A model generated the notes under the pieces. The model had not been told where the DNA came from, ran no database searches, and saw only the letters and a program-made list of their open reading frames with translations. A DNA stretch of 64,000 nucleotides from Tetrahymena thermophila SB210 (lineage: Eukaryota > Ciliophora > Oligohymenophorea > Hymenostomatida > Tetrahymenidae). This document shows positions 52,401 to 64,000 of the stretch, one piece after another; position 1 is the first letter of the stretch; each line of letters opens with the position of its first letter. The stretch lies in the NCBI RefSeq assembly GCF_000189635.1, contig NW_002476434.1:434001-498000 (forward strand), written 5' to 3'. A program made the translations under genes and the position numbers.

Positions 52401-55400
52401 GCTTTAATTACTTTCTTAATTATTATTTATGGTATTTTTAGTTATATTTTTTCTTTAGATTATAGAATTATCTCCATCATCACCGCATATTTAAGATTCC
52501 GATAATGTTTCATGTAAAGACTCTTGAATAGGTTATAAATTTTCAGTTTACTTTTTCTTTTAAACAAATTCTATAAATTTTTAAGTAATTTCTGTAATAC
52601 TGTCAATCAGTTGCATCGAAGAGCTTTACCATTCTTAAAATTCTTAATTTTCTTATTTTAATTTTAGTTATTCCTAAAGATACTAGTATAGATATTTTAT
52701 GGTATCGCTAGAAATCTTGAATAAAATGTCTTTAAATATAATCTATGTCCAGAATGTCATGCTATTTAATAATTAAAAGCATGAAAAATATGTTTTTATA
52801 AATAATAACTTACTCAAAGTTTTCTGAGTATTCCACTATAGCTGTAGCAAAGCAATCGAGAGACTACTCTCTTATTTCTACATTTGAATGAGTTGATATT
52901 TAAACAAGGCAAAAAAGAATATCCCTAACATAGTTCAAAATTGTATTCATAATATAAGTGCTCTTTTAATTTTTTGCAAGTTCATTTAAATATTAAATTA
53001 ACTTTAAAAATTATTGGCAAGAATGGTAAATAACTTGTTCGTCTCCTAAATTAAAAAAATTTTTTTTAAATTTAAAAGATAAAACCAGAGTTGTGTCTTT
53101 ATATAAAACATTCATATTAGATTATTAAAATATCAAAATCCATGGATATTTATTTTTATTTTTTCTCATCATATATAATGAATAAATAATATCGAAATTT
53201 ATTTTTGATATATCGGACCTCAATATTCAACTTTTAAAATATAGATATCGATTGGTATATAAGAAATAAAAAAAGAGAACAACTCTAGAAAAGATGTTTA
53301 CCTGAATTGTTAATAAATCCTTAGAGCGTTTTCATATATTGCTCTATTTCATTTATGTTTGTATCTGTTACACTTGTTGCCTGAATAAGCAAGATTATAC
53401 ATTGGAAATCTAATAATTAATTAATTGATTGATTGAATGAATTTATATGATAAATATAATTTTAATTACTTTCAATATACTTATCATTTTTTTAGACTTC
53501 AGAAAAGCTCATCAATACTTTAAGGAGAGCTTATCTTCCTTTAATGTTAAGCGTACTTCCTAATGTATTAATAACTTATTCCATTTAATCTGAAATTATT
53601 GATTTAACTTCCTAGAATTAGCACATTGATAGAGATTCCCAAGCACTAAATATTATCCCTTACACTTCTGATGGTGAAAACTAAGCTTCAAGATCCTATG
53701 AGGATTTCATGAGTGGTGAATCACAGATTTTAATGCTATCCTAGCTAGTGTTCTCTTTGGTTTGATTGATTTGGTTTCCAGTTGCAAAATATTATCCTAT
53801 TTCTAGCAAAATAGATCCTAGGATAGTAACAGCTTTTATCCTAAACTCCATATCTCTGCAAGTACTAATAGTAATCAGTGTAGAGCTTACATTTTTCCAT
53901 ATTAAATGAACTCTATGCTTGTTAGATAAAACCACTTCATATATTTTTGCTAAAATTAAGTTTTTAAAAGATAAAAAATTAGATTTTATTTTCTTTTGAG
54001 AGAATTATTTTATCAATTTTTATAATTTCAGATATTAAAATTTAAAAAGAATTACTTAAACCGAAACAAACATAAATTTGCTTAATAATAAATAAAAATA
54101 ATTGAAAATAAATACTCAAAGTAAATGTCTCATCAAATTGACGTCTCACTAAAGAGATATTTACTACTTATTAGGAAGTAGGAGAAAACAAAAGAGGAGT
54201 AGAAATTGATTCAGATTTTTAATGACGAGGAAGTAGTCCAGATTACTGGACAAATTCTGTGTCTTCTAACATATCATAAGTAGAATTTTCTAAAGCTACA
54301 ATTAGAGAATTCAGCTATTTAGATGTTAAATGCTAAGTATTTTTGAAAAATTATTTTATTTTTTCAACAAATTAAGTAATTTAGTTTTCTTATTCATCGA
54401 TTTCAGTTTAGTTTTATTTTGTCTGAGTTTCTGTGTACTATGTTTAATAAGTTTGATGAGTTTAAGCAGTATTATTACCTTATGTCCTCGCTGTAAATTA
54501 TGTCAAAGATTTACAATCTTTCCTTTCTTCTTCTTTTACAATTAAATAATTGCACAAATGCAAATAATATATGAGGTACTCCCAACAAGTAACATTTAGA
54601 CATTCTATATTCATTCAATAATTAAAAAGAGTTATAAAAGTTATTTATTTTTTACTTATATTATTGTTTTACCAGGGAAGTTTTCATAGATGTAGAAGAA
54701 AATTTATGTATTGTATAAAAATTTCTTATCAATATGAGAATCTTTTGTTAAAATAGTTTGGCATACTAACTTAATGAATTGTGCGAAAGCCTTTTGTTTA
54801 TTCAGAAAGAGAGAAAGGAAAATACAATTTCTTGATGTAATAAACAGTTAAGCATTTTGTTGATCTAGTGGGATATTTTGATGATTTAGAGCGCTAAATA
54901 TGAGCTTTAAAATATTGTATAGATGTCTGTAAACGTCTTCGAAAAACTATCTAAAATTTTCTTCATCATAGGAGAATTTATAACTTTTATCGTATTTTTT
55001 TAGAGACATCAAGTTTATGTTTGAGAGATTTGAACACATTTGAGTTATGTTTTAAGCAATATTATTTATAATTTATATGCATAAAAGAAGAAAATCATTT
55101 CCATTCAGCTCTACAACACCATCTATATCTGCTCCTACAGAATCAGCATAGCTTTTTTACCTTCTCTTTTTATTGACAGTCAAATTTCCAAATAAATCTT
55201 TTACAACTTCAGTAAGATCTTTTAAAAAATCTATGAATTGCTTTTTTAATTAGGAAAATTTTTATTTAGATAAAAAGCCAAGTTACACTTGAAATTTGAT
55301 GATTAAAAAATCACTACCCAAATGTTGATTAAAAAATTAGTCAAGTAAATTAAAACAAAAAAAAACATGATTTAAAGCTTGAATAATTTAAAATTAATTT

Positions 55401-57130
55401 CACTCGAAGAAAAAACTTGGTTTTCTATTTTAAAAATCTTTTTTTTAATGGTAAGCTTATATTTAATAATCAACCAGTTAGCTTAAAACATAACTAAATA
55501 TTCATTTTTTTTGCATTTTTAATAATAAACAACTAATGTAAGGAAGATAATTATTTACGCAATTTGTGGTGTTTGGTCTGTAAGTTGACTCTATAAACTT
55601 TTAAAAGGACTCCAACTTGGTAAAAATGTTGTTGTATGACTCTAAAGCTGAAAATCTAAGTTTTGAAAACTTTTTTTAATCATTCAAGTTATATTTTTGA
55701 AAAATTGCATATTTGCTGTGAATCAAACCAACTATTTTAGTTTGCAATTTCAAAACTTTGATATCTAATTGTTTTTATAGAAAATATTAAGTAATTAATT
55801 TGTTAGTTAGTTAGTATTTGCTGTATTTAAATTAATTACATAAATTTTCGTCTTTTTGCCCCTACGCTGATTGAAGTATCTAATCTAATTTATTAATTAA
55901 ATCATTTTGAAGTATATTTTCTAATTCACAATTTCCTTTAAACACTTTTTCTCCTTCGTCAATCATAATACTTAGACACTCAATACCTATTTATTAGTTA
56001 AGAAACAGAAATTTATTATTTTACTTCACCTAAAAAAAATCTATTTTTTATATGCTAATAGAAACATGAAAGATGCTAAAAAAATATTATTTTAAATACC
56101 TATTTCAGGGGTGGGCTTTGTATTTCCAAACCATTAAGGGATATTTTTATCAATGATACTTATAAAATCCTTAAATATTTTCATATAATTATTCTATACT
56201 TAAGCTTACTCGTACTTTACTGCCTATTGAGAAATAACAGAAATGATCTAGGACTAAATTGTGAAATTTAGACTTTTTATCATAGCAATATCGAACTGCT
56301 CACGAATTTTCAACATGATTGTTAGAGCCTAAAAGTTTTATATTAGCAATTTTTTTAGTAATTTTAGGAAAATATTTTATTTATTTTTTTTAATGTTTGC
56401 GCAATCATCATGTAGACTTCAAGCGCCTAAATGAAAAGATATTTGCTAAATTGAGGAAAATGCACAATAGTGAGAAAACAAAAATAAAAGAATTTACTAA
56501 CTAAATGTAATCTAGCTTCAGGATTGAAATAATTTAAGGAGTGATTAAATTGAAAAGGGTTTGCTGCAATTTTATTATTAGATTCTACTTCTTAATTTCC
56601 ACAACTTTGTGCAAGTAATCTAAAATATAGTAGAATTCTTCATACTTTTATATTTATTTTAAATAAAATTAATTAAAATGAGCACTCTAAATCATTTTTA
56701 TTGAGGTTGATTCACAAAAAATAGTAAAACTCTGTTTTTGATATGCGTTTATATTATTTACCTTATGTAGAAGCTTAAGATTAAAAAGACGTGATAGGAT
56801 TGTCATCAAATTAATGTTCACCCTTGATTTCTTTGTATTGCTAACAACTTTTATCAGCGGCTCAAAAAGTTCAAAGGGGAATCTCACTTCACTTTTTTCG
56901 CCACTATCCCTAAATGTTTTCTTAAGCTTTTCTAGCTATGAATACAACTTCGATGCTTCCTGATTAAAATTAAATTATAATAATGTTTGTTTGTCTCACT
57001 AAATTAAAATGCATATTTATGATTAATTGATAAAGTTATTTACATCCTTGATTTCTGAATATTTCTTTTTTGTATCATTTTAAAATTATTTAAGTTCTTC
57101 TAAAAGTACCTCCAAATGCCTCGAATTCAT
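49455..57130 (-). CDS. MON2: MON2-like protein (Sec7-less relative of BIG Arf-GEFs)
   Basis: Large multi-exon gene for a helical HEAT-type protein of the MON2 family, which acts at the trans-Golgi/endosome with the flippase Neo1/ATP9A. The start at 57130 gives MNSRHLEVLLEELKQFQNDT, a DCB-like N terminus, followed by KKYSEIKD and FELFEPLIKVVSNTKKSRVN. In the middle, FTLTKIYEVVLSNKHRVHLI with WKN (near 53900-54120) aligns with the human MON2 segment around LLETGLVNMHRIEILW, and HSNVEIREQSLDCFATAI with another HEAT helix pair. The C terminus, GHIGYLMPQLTECIHSNNSE with VRDLV, matches the MON2 end LYPTLVECI...SSEV. No Sec7 domain was seen, which favours MON2 over BIG/GBF Arf exchange factors. A Gln/Ser/Lys-rich linker covers about 51300-52600. 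The stop is TGA read at 49457-49455. Exon joins are approximate except at individual checked sites. Confidence 0.78.
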
Positions 57131-58705
57131 TTTCTAAACCTTAAAATGCAATTTTTACAGCTACAAAATGATACTTGCTCTATCTTAAATGCTTAATTTA
57201 TTTGTATTTATTGATAAATTAAATTTAAAGAATAGTTATTGATTCTTGATAATTATTATTTTTTTATTTATTTATTCAATTAATTAATTAATTTTTGCAT
57301 TTTATTTGTATAAGCAAAACCAATGCTCTTCTTTTTTAATTTATTTAGAATCTACAAAAATTTCCATCTCATTTATAAATTACATGTATTTTGATGCAAA
57401 TGAAGCTCATTTTTAATTTATTGGTAGTTAGTAGAAACTATTTATGTTTTGTGATGAATTTGTGTAGTTATTATTGATTTGTTAGTTTAATAATTTATCT
57501 CAAAAGTCTCAAAAGCAATATAACGATAATAATTCTTTGAGTTTTTTTTACCAATTTTGCATTTAAGTTCTCTGTAACAAAGCTAATTAAAATTAACATG
57601 TGATGGAATAAAATTTACAACGATTACTAATTTACCTTAAATATAAAACATTTAAAACACCATTAAACATATTTAAAAAAATTATTAAACTTCTCCAAAG
57701 ATCAGTCAATATTTTTTTTATTTTACAAACTAAAAAAATAATTTTTAAGAAAGAATTATTTGAAATTATATTTTTAAATAAAAAATTATGTTAAGTTTTA
57801 TTAATAAATTTAATAATTAAAATTTTTGAATTTCTTATTTTTTATACTAAAAGTCCTACTTCATTTTTTAAGTTAATTAAACTTTTTTACAATCTTTATT
57901 AATACTTTTTAATAAAATCTTAATATTTATTGTTTAAAACATTTTATGTACTACAATAACACTTGGATCAACTATATAATAAAAATATAAAAATATATTA
58001 GTTAAAAAAAAAATTATTTTATTACTGTATCAAATATTCAAATATGTGAATTCTCTCTCTTATATTTTAAATAATAAGCATAATTAATAATAGAATTAAC
58101 ATAAATATGCAAATAATTAAATATATTAATCAAAATAAAATTAGAAATTTTAATTTTTAACACATAACAAGCAGAACATGTAAAATTTTTTTATGAAGAA
58201 TAAAAATTGTGGAATCATTAAATTTAAAATAGCTTTGATAAATGAACTAATTTCATTTGTTTTATTTTTAAATTTTGCTTGTTTCCTATTCATTAAGATT
58301 AAAATAAAAGAGGCAAAACTAATTTGATCAAAAGCGAGATTAAAAATAATCTTATTTATATACGACCTCAAGTCTCTTTTTAATGTTTGTTCATATTAAT
58401 TTATTTTTTACAATTATATCAATTTATTTATTTATTTGATTTTTTTGTTTAGGCAATTTATATTGATTTAATAAAATAATAAACTTAATTATCACTACAT
58501 TTTACTTGAAATAAATTTTTGGATTACTTTATAATTAAACATAAAAGATTTTACTAACAAATAGAGAAGGAGGAGCTTTAGATAACTTGAAAGTATTTTT
58601 AATATGTTTAAATAACAATTATGAGTTTCGTAACACATTTTACACAAATAAAGATTATTATTTTATTTATATATGTTTAAATTTTATTTATATTATATTA
58701 CGAAA
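57131..58705. other. Intergenic region upstream of the MON2-like gene
   Basis: About 1.6 kb of very AT-rich DNA between the MON2-like start and the L12 stop, both on the minus strand. An open stretch at 58150-58371 (minus) has hydrophobic and Lys-rich composition typical of chance AT-rich translation. No gene is supported. Confidence 0.55.
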
Positions 58706-60389
58706 TCAAATCTTAATTTCTTCCTTGTTGATTTATTCAATGACCTTCTTGGGGTGTAACTTGTTAACGGTGATACCGATAGATTGGCTATTTAATTAAT
58801 TTAAAAATTATTTTAATTTTTGTTTTTTATTATTTTATTTCTTTAAAAAAGGATTGCAACTATATATAATTCTAATGTTAAAATGTTTAAATTTCTTACG
58901 CAGTACCGAGGACGGACTTAACAGTACCAGCGAAGGTCTTGGCGAAACTCTTGTTTTCGTCTTACATAATCTTGGCGATCTTCTTGATTTGTTCCAAACT
59001 GAGGTCACCAGAGTGCTTGATACCCTTAGTTTTCTTTCTATCTCTGACGTGCTTACCGAGTTCCTTGATGATAAGAGCGGAAGAGGTGTTAACGACGGTA
59101 ACTTGAGCAGCTCTGTTTTGGCACTTGAGTTGGATCATAACTCTGATACCCTTGTGTTGGTTGCAAGCAGCAATGATATCTTCACCGACCTTCTTAGCGT
59201 TCAAACCGAGAGGACCGAGCTTGGGGGCCAAGGTAGAAGCGGGACCGGGTTCACCACCGAAAACCTTAATGTTAACTATTTATTAGAATATGATATTAAT
59301 AACTGCATTCAAATAAAAAGTTATTTTGTTATTTATCAAAAAAGTTTAGACTCTTTTGATATTAATTTAGTAGAATATAAAATTTTATTTGAGCCACATT
59401 TAATCAAAGGTAGTCATGATAATTTAAATAAAATATTTCTAATCCATTCATCCATACATAATTTTGATATTAATTATTTTCAACTTCTTTTTTTTTGATA
59501 AAATCGATTTTATACTTTGCATTTAAAAATCGATCGATCAATCTATCTACTTTTCTGCTTCTTTATTTTTTTACACTAAGAAAATAATTAAAGTTAAAAC
59601 AATTGAATAGTTAGCTATGCTAATTTATTTTTGGCTTTTTATTTACTAAAACTACTGCTACTAACAACTGCCATTATAATTTACTAGCAAAAGCTTTTAT
59701 TTTAAATTTATTTTCTATGCTTGATTAACTTTTTTTCAATAATTGCAATCATTTGAGAGAGTGTTGTTTATGTATTAAATGGCAAAGTATATCGAATGAT
59801 AAATAGATCTCATTTTGAATCATGCTGAGTTTTCTTATTAGCTAATTTTTTATACTTGCTTTTTAATATTGATTCTATCTATGAGTATGCGATTATTATT
59901 AATGAAAATTTAGTTAAATTTAATTATATTTAAATATTTCTTTTGCTAGTTAGTAATGCTTTTCATCATTATGCTTGTACCTTTGTTTGTTTATATCATT
60001 ATTTAGATATTTTAGAAGGAAGAGCAAAATTAAGAGGTTAATTAATCATTTTGGGTTCATCTTTATTAGCTTTGAATCTAAATTAATCTTGATAGTTGTT
60101 AAGAAGTTTATTTGTCAGAACCATTTTATATGAAAACGATGGATTAGAAATATTATTAACTAAATTATCGTTTATTTTTGAGATGGGAAAAAATAATGTT
60201 ATGAAGTAAATTCATTAATAATTGATTGATAAATCAACCAATCTCTGTCTGTATATGGCGGCATTTGCTTAGAAGTTGCTATCACTAACAAAAATTAGGA
60301 TGCGCTTTGATAAATAACATTAAGAAAAAAAATTATTGAAGAAAAGCCATACTGAATCTAACTTCGTTGGGGTCGACTTTAGGAGGCAT
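58706..60389 (-). CDS. RPL12: 60S ribosomal protein L12 (uL11)
   Basis: Three checked exons: 60353-60389, 58900-59275 and 58706-58787, total 495 bases, giving 164 residues, the normal length of eukaryotic L12. The protein forms the P-stalk base of the large ribosomal subunit and contacts the GTPase-associated rRNA. Exon 1 gives MPPKVDPNEVRF. Exon 2 gives NIKVFGGEPGPAST, LAPKLGPLGLNAKKVGEDI, GIRVMIQLKCQNRAAQ, VRDRKKTKGIKHSGDLSLEQ and ENKSFAKTFAGTVKSVLGT. Exon 3 gives QSIGITVNKLHPKKVIEQIN then KEEIKI and TGA. Splice sites are GT-AG: exon 1 ends before GTATGG, exon 2 before GTAAGA. Codons are biased to C/G-ending forms and the exons are clearly richer in GC than all neighbouring genes, as expected for a highly expressed gene. 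The first intron is 1,077 bases. Confidence 0.95.
59276..60352 (-). other. Long first intron of RPL12 (1,077 bases)
   Basis: Bounded by GTATGGC at the donor (60352) and AATAAATAG at the acceptor (59276). It is by far the longest confidently bounded intron in the window and splits the gene 37 bases after the start codon. Ribosomal protein introns often carry regulatory elements or small RNA genes. I could not identify a box C/D or H/ACA RNA in it with confidence. Confidence 0.85.
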
Positions 60390-60543
60390 TTCGAGTTGTT
60401 GTGAATTATTTTTTGTAGGTTTTAATGAATATTGTTTCTTTCTTCTAAATATTTATATCTTTTTAATTTATCACTTCCCCAAATTAAAATAGTCCTTTCT
60501 TTTGATTCTATCAAACCTTTTCTTTGGCCTTTTTATATAGCTT

Positions 60544-60576
60544 TATCAAATTAAATGCAAACAAAGCAATTTGATA
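60544..60576. repeat. Inverted repeat upstream of RPL12
   Basis: TATCAAATT at 60544-60552 and AATTTGATA at 60568-60576 form perfect 9-base arms with a 15-base loop, about 155-190 bases upstream of the RPL12 ATG. It could be a dimeric transcription factor site or be due to chance in AT-rich DNA. Confidence 0.5.
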
Positions 60577-60594
60577 GTCTTCATAAAACCCCAT

Positions 60595-60778
60595 CCTATT
60601 TCATAGCTAATTCATTTATTTCATAATAAAATCTTCTTCCTTTTGAAACTAAGAATTAATTGATATTAAGAATATATTTAATTTCCTATTTCATAACCAT
60701 TTCATTTATTTGATAATAAAATCTTCTTCTTTTTGAAACAAAGAATTTGTCAATATAAAGAATCTACACAATTTCCTT
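60595..60778. repeat. 90-bp tandem duplication in the RPL12 upstream region
   Basis: Copy 1 (60595-60684) and copy 2 (60685-60778) share CCTATTTCATA, TTCATTTATT, ATAATAAAATCTTCTTC, TTTTGAAAC and AAGAAT in the same order with a 90-base period. They lie about 200-390 bases upstream of the RPL12 start codon. Confidence 0.8.
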
Positions 60779-62851
60779 CTATTTTATTGATTTTATCCTT
60801 TATAAATACAAGTAATTTTCTTCTTTTGACATTTATTTTTCTAAGAAGCCATAAATTTTATTTTTGCTTATAAATTGGGATTATAATAGTTTTATTTGTT
60901 TTTTTATTTATTTATTTTTTCTTTTTACAAATATTTTCTCAAAATTAAAAAATATTATTTGACAAAAAAAAAATATATTTTTTTATTGATAAATATATTC
61001 ATTTAAAATTATTTAAATTTGAGCTTGGAACATTTATTATTTAAAACAGAAAAAACATGATTAAAATAATTTTTTTAAGTAAAATGAATAAATTAAATTA
61101 TTTAATTTAGAAATTGAAATCATTTAAAAGGTCATTCAAAAAAATACTTTCTTAATTTTTAATAAAATTATGAAGAGAAGATTTCTATTATGAAATATGG
61201 AATTGAAAGTATTAAACACAAAAAAAGATAGCATTTAAGAAAAGATAAATAATATTTATGCTCTATATAAAAAAAAAATGATCATTTTTTAAGGAGAAAA
61301 AATAGTAATAATCATTGATATGTTAATAATTAAATATAAATAAAGTAGAAGCAGTTTTTATTTATTTTTATAATAAAAATTGTTTTTATAAATATTGAAT
61401 GCCTTAACTATAATCAAAAAACTATCCACAGACATATAAATAAATAAAATACTAATTCTTATCATATGTGTTAGCAGATGCTTAGTTTTATAATCTTAGT
61501 TATTTTATTTTACTTTTTTAATTAATTTTATCTTAATTTAATGGTTATAATTTGTATTGACAGTATTTAAGAAATAAAGAGGCATTAAAATTTAATTGAT
61601 TTTTGAATATAATAATCTAAATACTTTTAAATTTTGCTTTTATGTATCAAAGTTTTAGGTCAAGAATTGTATTTAAAATAAAAGTTATCTATTTATTTTA
61701 AAAAATTTAGATAATCTGATTAAAAAGAAATGAAAATTTTTTTTAACAAATGACTAAATAAAAAGAATAGTTTAACAGATGCAGCTGAGGGTATGCCATT
61801 CCAAGATTTTGAGAATAATAAAAATTTTATTTTGTTTTGCTTATTTTAGAAAAGCTTTATATTGCCTAAATTCATTATACACCCCTACTGAAAGATCTAA
61901 AATTATTGTTTTAAATAAAATAAACAATAAATATCAAATCATTTTTATATCTTTAGATAACAATGCTAAAATTAATTAGGAACAAAATTAAAATATATTT
62001 TAATTTATAAAACCTTTAAACATAATAAGTTTAACTTTAAAGTATTTTTTTTTAAATAATTATTTTTAATAATTTATCATTTAAGAAAAGTATCTTCAAT
62101 AATAAAAATATAAGAGAGTTTCATTTAAATTTTTTATTTTAATTTTATAAAAACATAAATCAAACTATACTAGTCTATATAATATACCTGATAGATAACA
62201 TTCGAACATTTTATTAAAAATGGAAAAGTTTTTTACTTTCTTTTGCTGTACTTTTAAAAATAGTCTACATAAAGAAAGTGAAGAATGAATAATTGCATCT
62301 TTAAGATTTAGTATCATTTATTTATTTATTACACATTTATTAAACTGGAATTAATTCACTAATTGCAAGAAATAATCAATATTTATTTTGATTAAGTAAA
62401 GACTTTTTTAAGAAACTATAATATTAATTGCTTAAATAAAATGTAAATAGCTATATTGATTGTATAAATTATATCCTATTTTTTGAATTGATATAGATAA
62501 TGACTAGATTATCTCTTACAGACTATTAAATGATATTGACTTATTTCTGTATATCTATTAATTTCATAATTATCTCGTTAATTATTGTTATTAGAAAGAA
62601 ATAAGAAATTAAACTAATTCAATTATTTCTAGTAAAATTTGCTGATAATAATAAGAATTAAAATTCATTTTTTAGATTTTCTAAAAGCAGAATTCGAAAG
62701 TAGTAAGTGGTTATAAATTTAAGAGATCACACAAGGTAACTGCAAAACTTAAATAAAAATTGCTTGAGTTTTTGAAATATACTAATTAGGCAAGATATAT
62801 TTATATTTGCAGTATTAAGAAGTAGAAGGAAATATATAAACTAAATTAAAG

Positions 62852-64000
62852 ATGAATGGAAATGAAACTAAAAATACCCTTACTACACCTTTGATGGGAG
62901 GTGGTGGTATTAGGAGTAAAAAAGGTACTTTTATATTATAAAAGCAAGGAAGCTATAATTTGGATAGTGTAAATACAAATAAGAATGAAAAGTAATCCAA
63001 AGTATCAATAAATGAGAAGTCATCAAAAATAATTAAATAAGGATCCTTGAACATTACCCACGATCATCACTCTAACTCTCCTTAAAATTAGCAAAATCTA
63101 GAGTAATAAAAAATAGGAAGTGAGGCAAAAGCAAATAGTTAAGCAAATATTAGTATAAATGCGGGAAGAGAAAGCAATTTCCATCAAAGCAATATCAGAA
63201 GTTCAAAAGAAATAGGACATGAGTAATCACGCAAGAGTAGTTTACATACTAGAAGATTGACAAATTAATATTACATTGTTAGGAAAGAATTTGATCCTTT
63301 CAAGTCACCCCCAGATTTAAGCTTAGCAGAAAATCATAAAAAAGCTAGGTTAGTTGGTTGGGCAACAGAAGAATAAAAATTAAACTAAGAAAATTATTGT
63401 CCTTGCTGTTATTCAATTATTGAAAAAAACCAGTTTAACATTTCATGTGATGAAAAAGAATTGGCGTTTTTAGGAGTTGGATATGCATAAATATTTCTCC
63501 TTAACAAATTCTTTGGATTTCTAATAGTAGTTATATTTGTTCTTGGTGGCTCTCTTCTGCTTTTTGTTAAAAATTAAATTAATTGCTATGACAAGTGTCT
63601 TTCCATATTAGGTATTGGTATAATGGCAAATAAAGAGGATGATATAGAGCAGATGCATCCTTTTCTTTAAATTCTAATGGCAATGTTTATCATAGCATCT
63701 ATATTATATGCAAAGAAAAGAATATAAAAAAGAATAACTAAATTTAATGAAGGATATGTTTCACCCTGTGAATATACAATAATGGTTTAAAATCTGCCTC
63801 TTGATGCTCGAAAGGAAGAATTAAAGCGTCATTTTTAAAAGTTAATGAATCGTCAAATAATAACTGTTAATATGGCATACGATATTGAAAAATACAATGA
63901 GGCTATTGACTCTAAATCAGAAGATATCCTTACATACAATACAAATAAATATCAAATTAAATAACTCTAAACCTAGTTAGAATCACAGCAGGGATTAACT
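62852..64000 (+). CDS. Multi-pass membrane protein, N-terminal part; possibly OSCA/TMEM63-like (3' end cut by window)
   Basis: Single open exon of 383 codons running off the right edge. The start at 62852 gives MNGNETKNTLTTPLMGGGGI and about 170 Ser/Gln-rich cytosolic residues. A CPCC pair (ENYCPCCYSIIEK) precedes a first hydrophobic span, IFLLNKFFGFLIVVIFVLGG, near 63490-63560. A second, LQILMAMFIIASILYA, lies near 63665-63715. Then comes a soluble segment starting EYTIMVQNLPLDARKEELKR with HFQKL and ITVNMAYDIEKYNEAI. A loop beginning Y-T-hydrophobic-V-x-N-L/I-P after early TM helices is how the cytosolic RRM-like domain of OSCA/CSC1/TMEM63 mechanosensitive cation channels begins. The catalogue of TM helices cannot be completed because the gene is truncated, so the family call is tentative; another ciliate-specific membrane family is possible. 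Confidence 0.6.

Larger units (their letters stand above)
60390..62851. other. Divergent intergenic region containing the RPL12 promoter
   Basis: About 2.5 kb between the RPL12 start (leftward) and the membrane protein start (rightward). The first 400 bases upstream of RPL12 hold an inverted repeat (60544-60576) and a 90-bp tandem duplication (60595-60778). The remainder is AT-rich with no supported gene. Confidence 0.6.

Noticed and set aside
56687-56887. Separate small gene of 66 codons on the minus strand
   Set aside because: It reads as an internal exon of the MON2-like gene, in frame with its N-terminal DCB-like region.
49455-57130. BIG/GBF Arf guanine exchange factor with Sec7 domain
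   Set aside because: No Sec7 signature was found between the N-terminal and HEAT regions, and the C terminus matches MON2, so MON2-like was preferred.
58150-58371. Minus-strand ORF of 73 codons
   Set aside because: Composition is typical of chance translation of AT-rich DNA, with no conserved motif and no splice-linked neighbours.
58854-59498. Long plus-strand ORF of 214 codons, the longest in the window
   Set aside because: It is antisense to RPL12 exon 2, whose minus-strand translation is an unmistakable conserved ribosomal protein with matching splice sites. The plus-strand frame is open only because of the exon's codon bias.
59900-60000. C-box-like ATGATGA on the minus strand in the RPL12 intron, suggesting a box C/D snoRNA
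   Set aside because: No matching D box with flanking terminal stem at suitable spacing was found.
1-64000. CRISPR arrays, insertion sequences, prokaryotic operons, rRNA genes
   Set aside because: No regularly spaced repeats, transposase motifs or rRNA cores were seen. Gene structure is eukaryotic with spliceosomal introns.

Overview
This window looks like macronuclear DNA of an oligohymenophorean ciliate, most like Tetrahymena or a close relative. The sequence is strongly AT-rich. Conserved protein blocks stay open only if TAA and TAG are read as glutamine, and TGA is the only codon that ends them. Introns are GT-AG, very AT-rich and range from about 50 to over 1,000 bases, which argues against Paramecium with its 20-30 base introns. 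No telomere repeats are seen, so this is an internal piece of a chromosome. Conventional ORF calling breaks most of these genes into fragments; the genes below were rebuilt by reading TAA/TAG as Gln and joining exons across GT-AG introns.

Layout, left to right. (1) <1-2015, minus: an NSUN2-type RNA cytosine-5 methyltransferase, cut by the window edge. (2) 3166-10711 and 11352-18939, plus: two tandem paralogous four-domain (24-TM) voltage-gated-type cation channels with unusual selectivity filters. (3) 19824-21694, minus: an RsmI-family rRNA 2'-O-methyltransferase, probably mitochondrial. (4) 22821-25538, plus: a Q/N-rich protein with an interrupted C2 domain and coiled coil. (5) 26541-26891, plus: a small secreted cysteine-containing protein. 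(6) 27711-41258, minus: a same-strand cluster of acid hydrolase genes in the order DNase II, DNase II, S28 peptidase, S28 peptidase, DNase II. (7) 43426-48924, plus: a cyclic-nucleotide-binding K+ channel with a CCHC zinc knuckle and a very long disordered tail. (8) 49455-57130, minus: a MON2-like Golgi trafficking protein. (9) 58706-60389, minus: ribosomal protein L12 (uL11), three exons. (10) 62852->64000, plus: the first part of a multi-pass membrane protein, possibly OSCA/TMEM63-like.

Biological themes are ciliate membrane excitability (three channel genes and perhaps a fourth), phagosome-lysosome digestion (five secreted hydrolases) and housekeeping functions (RNA methylation, ribosome, Golgi traffic). 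Long AT-rich intergenic stretches hold no recognisable genes. They contain a 265-bp tandem duplication (33544-34078), a 90-bp tandem duplication upstream of the L12 gene (60595-60778) and short microsatellites. No mobile element, CRISPR array, tRNA or rRNA gene was found. Exon boundaries are stated exactly only where both splice sites and the reading phase were checked.
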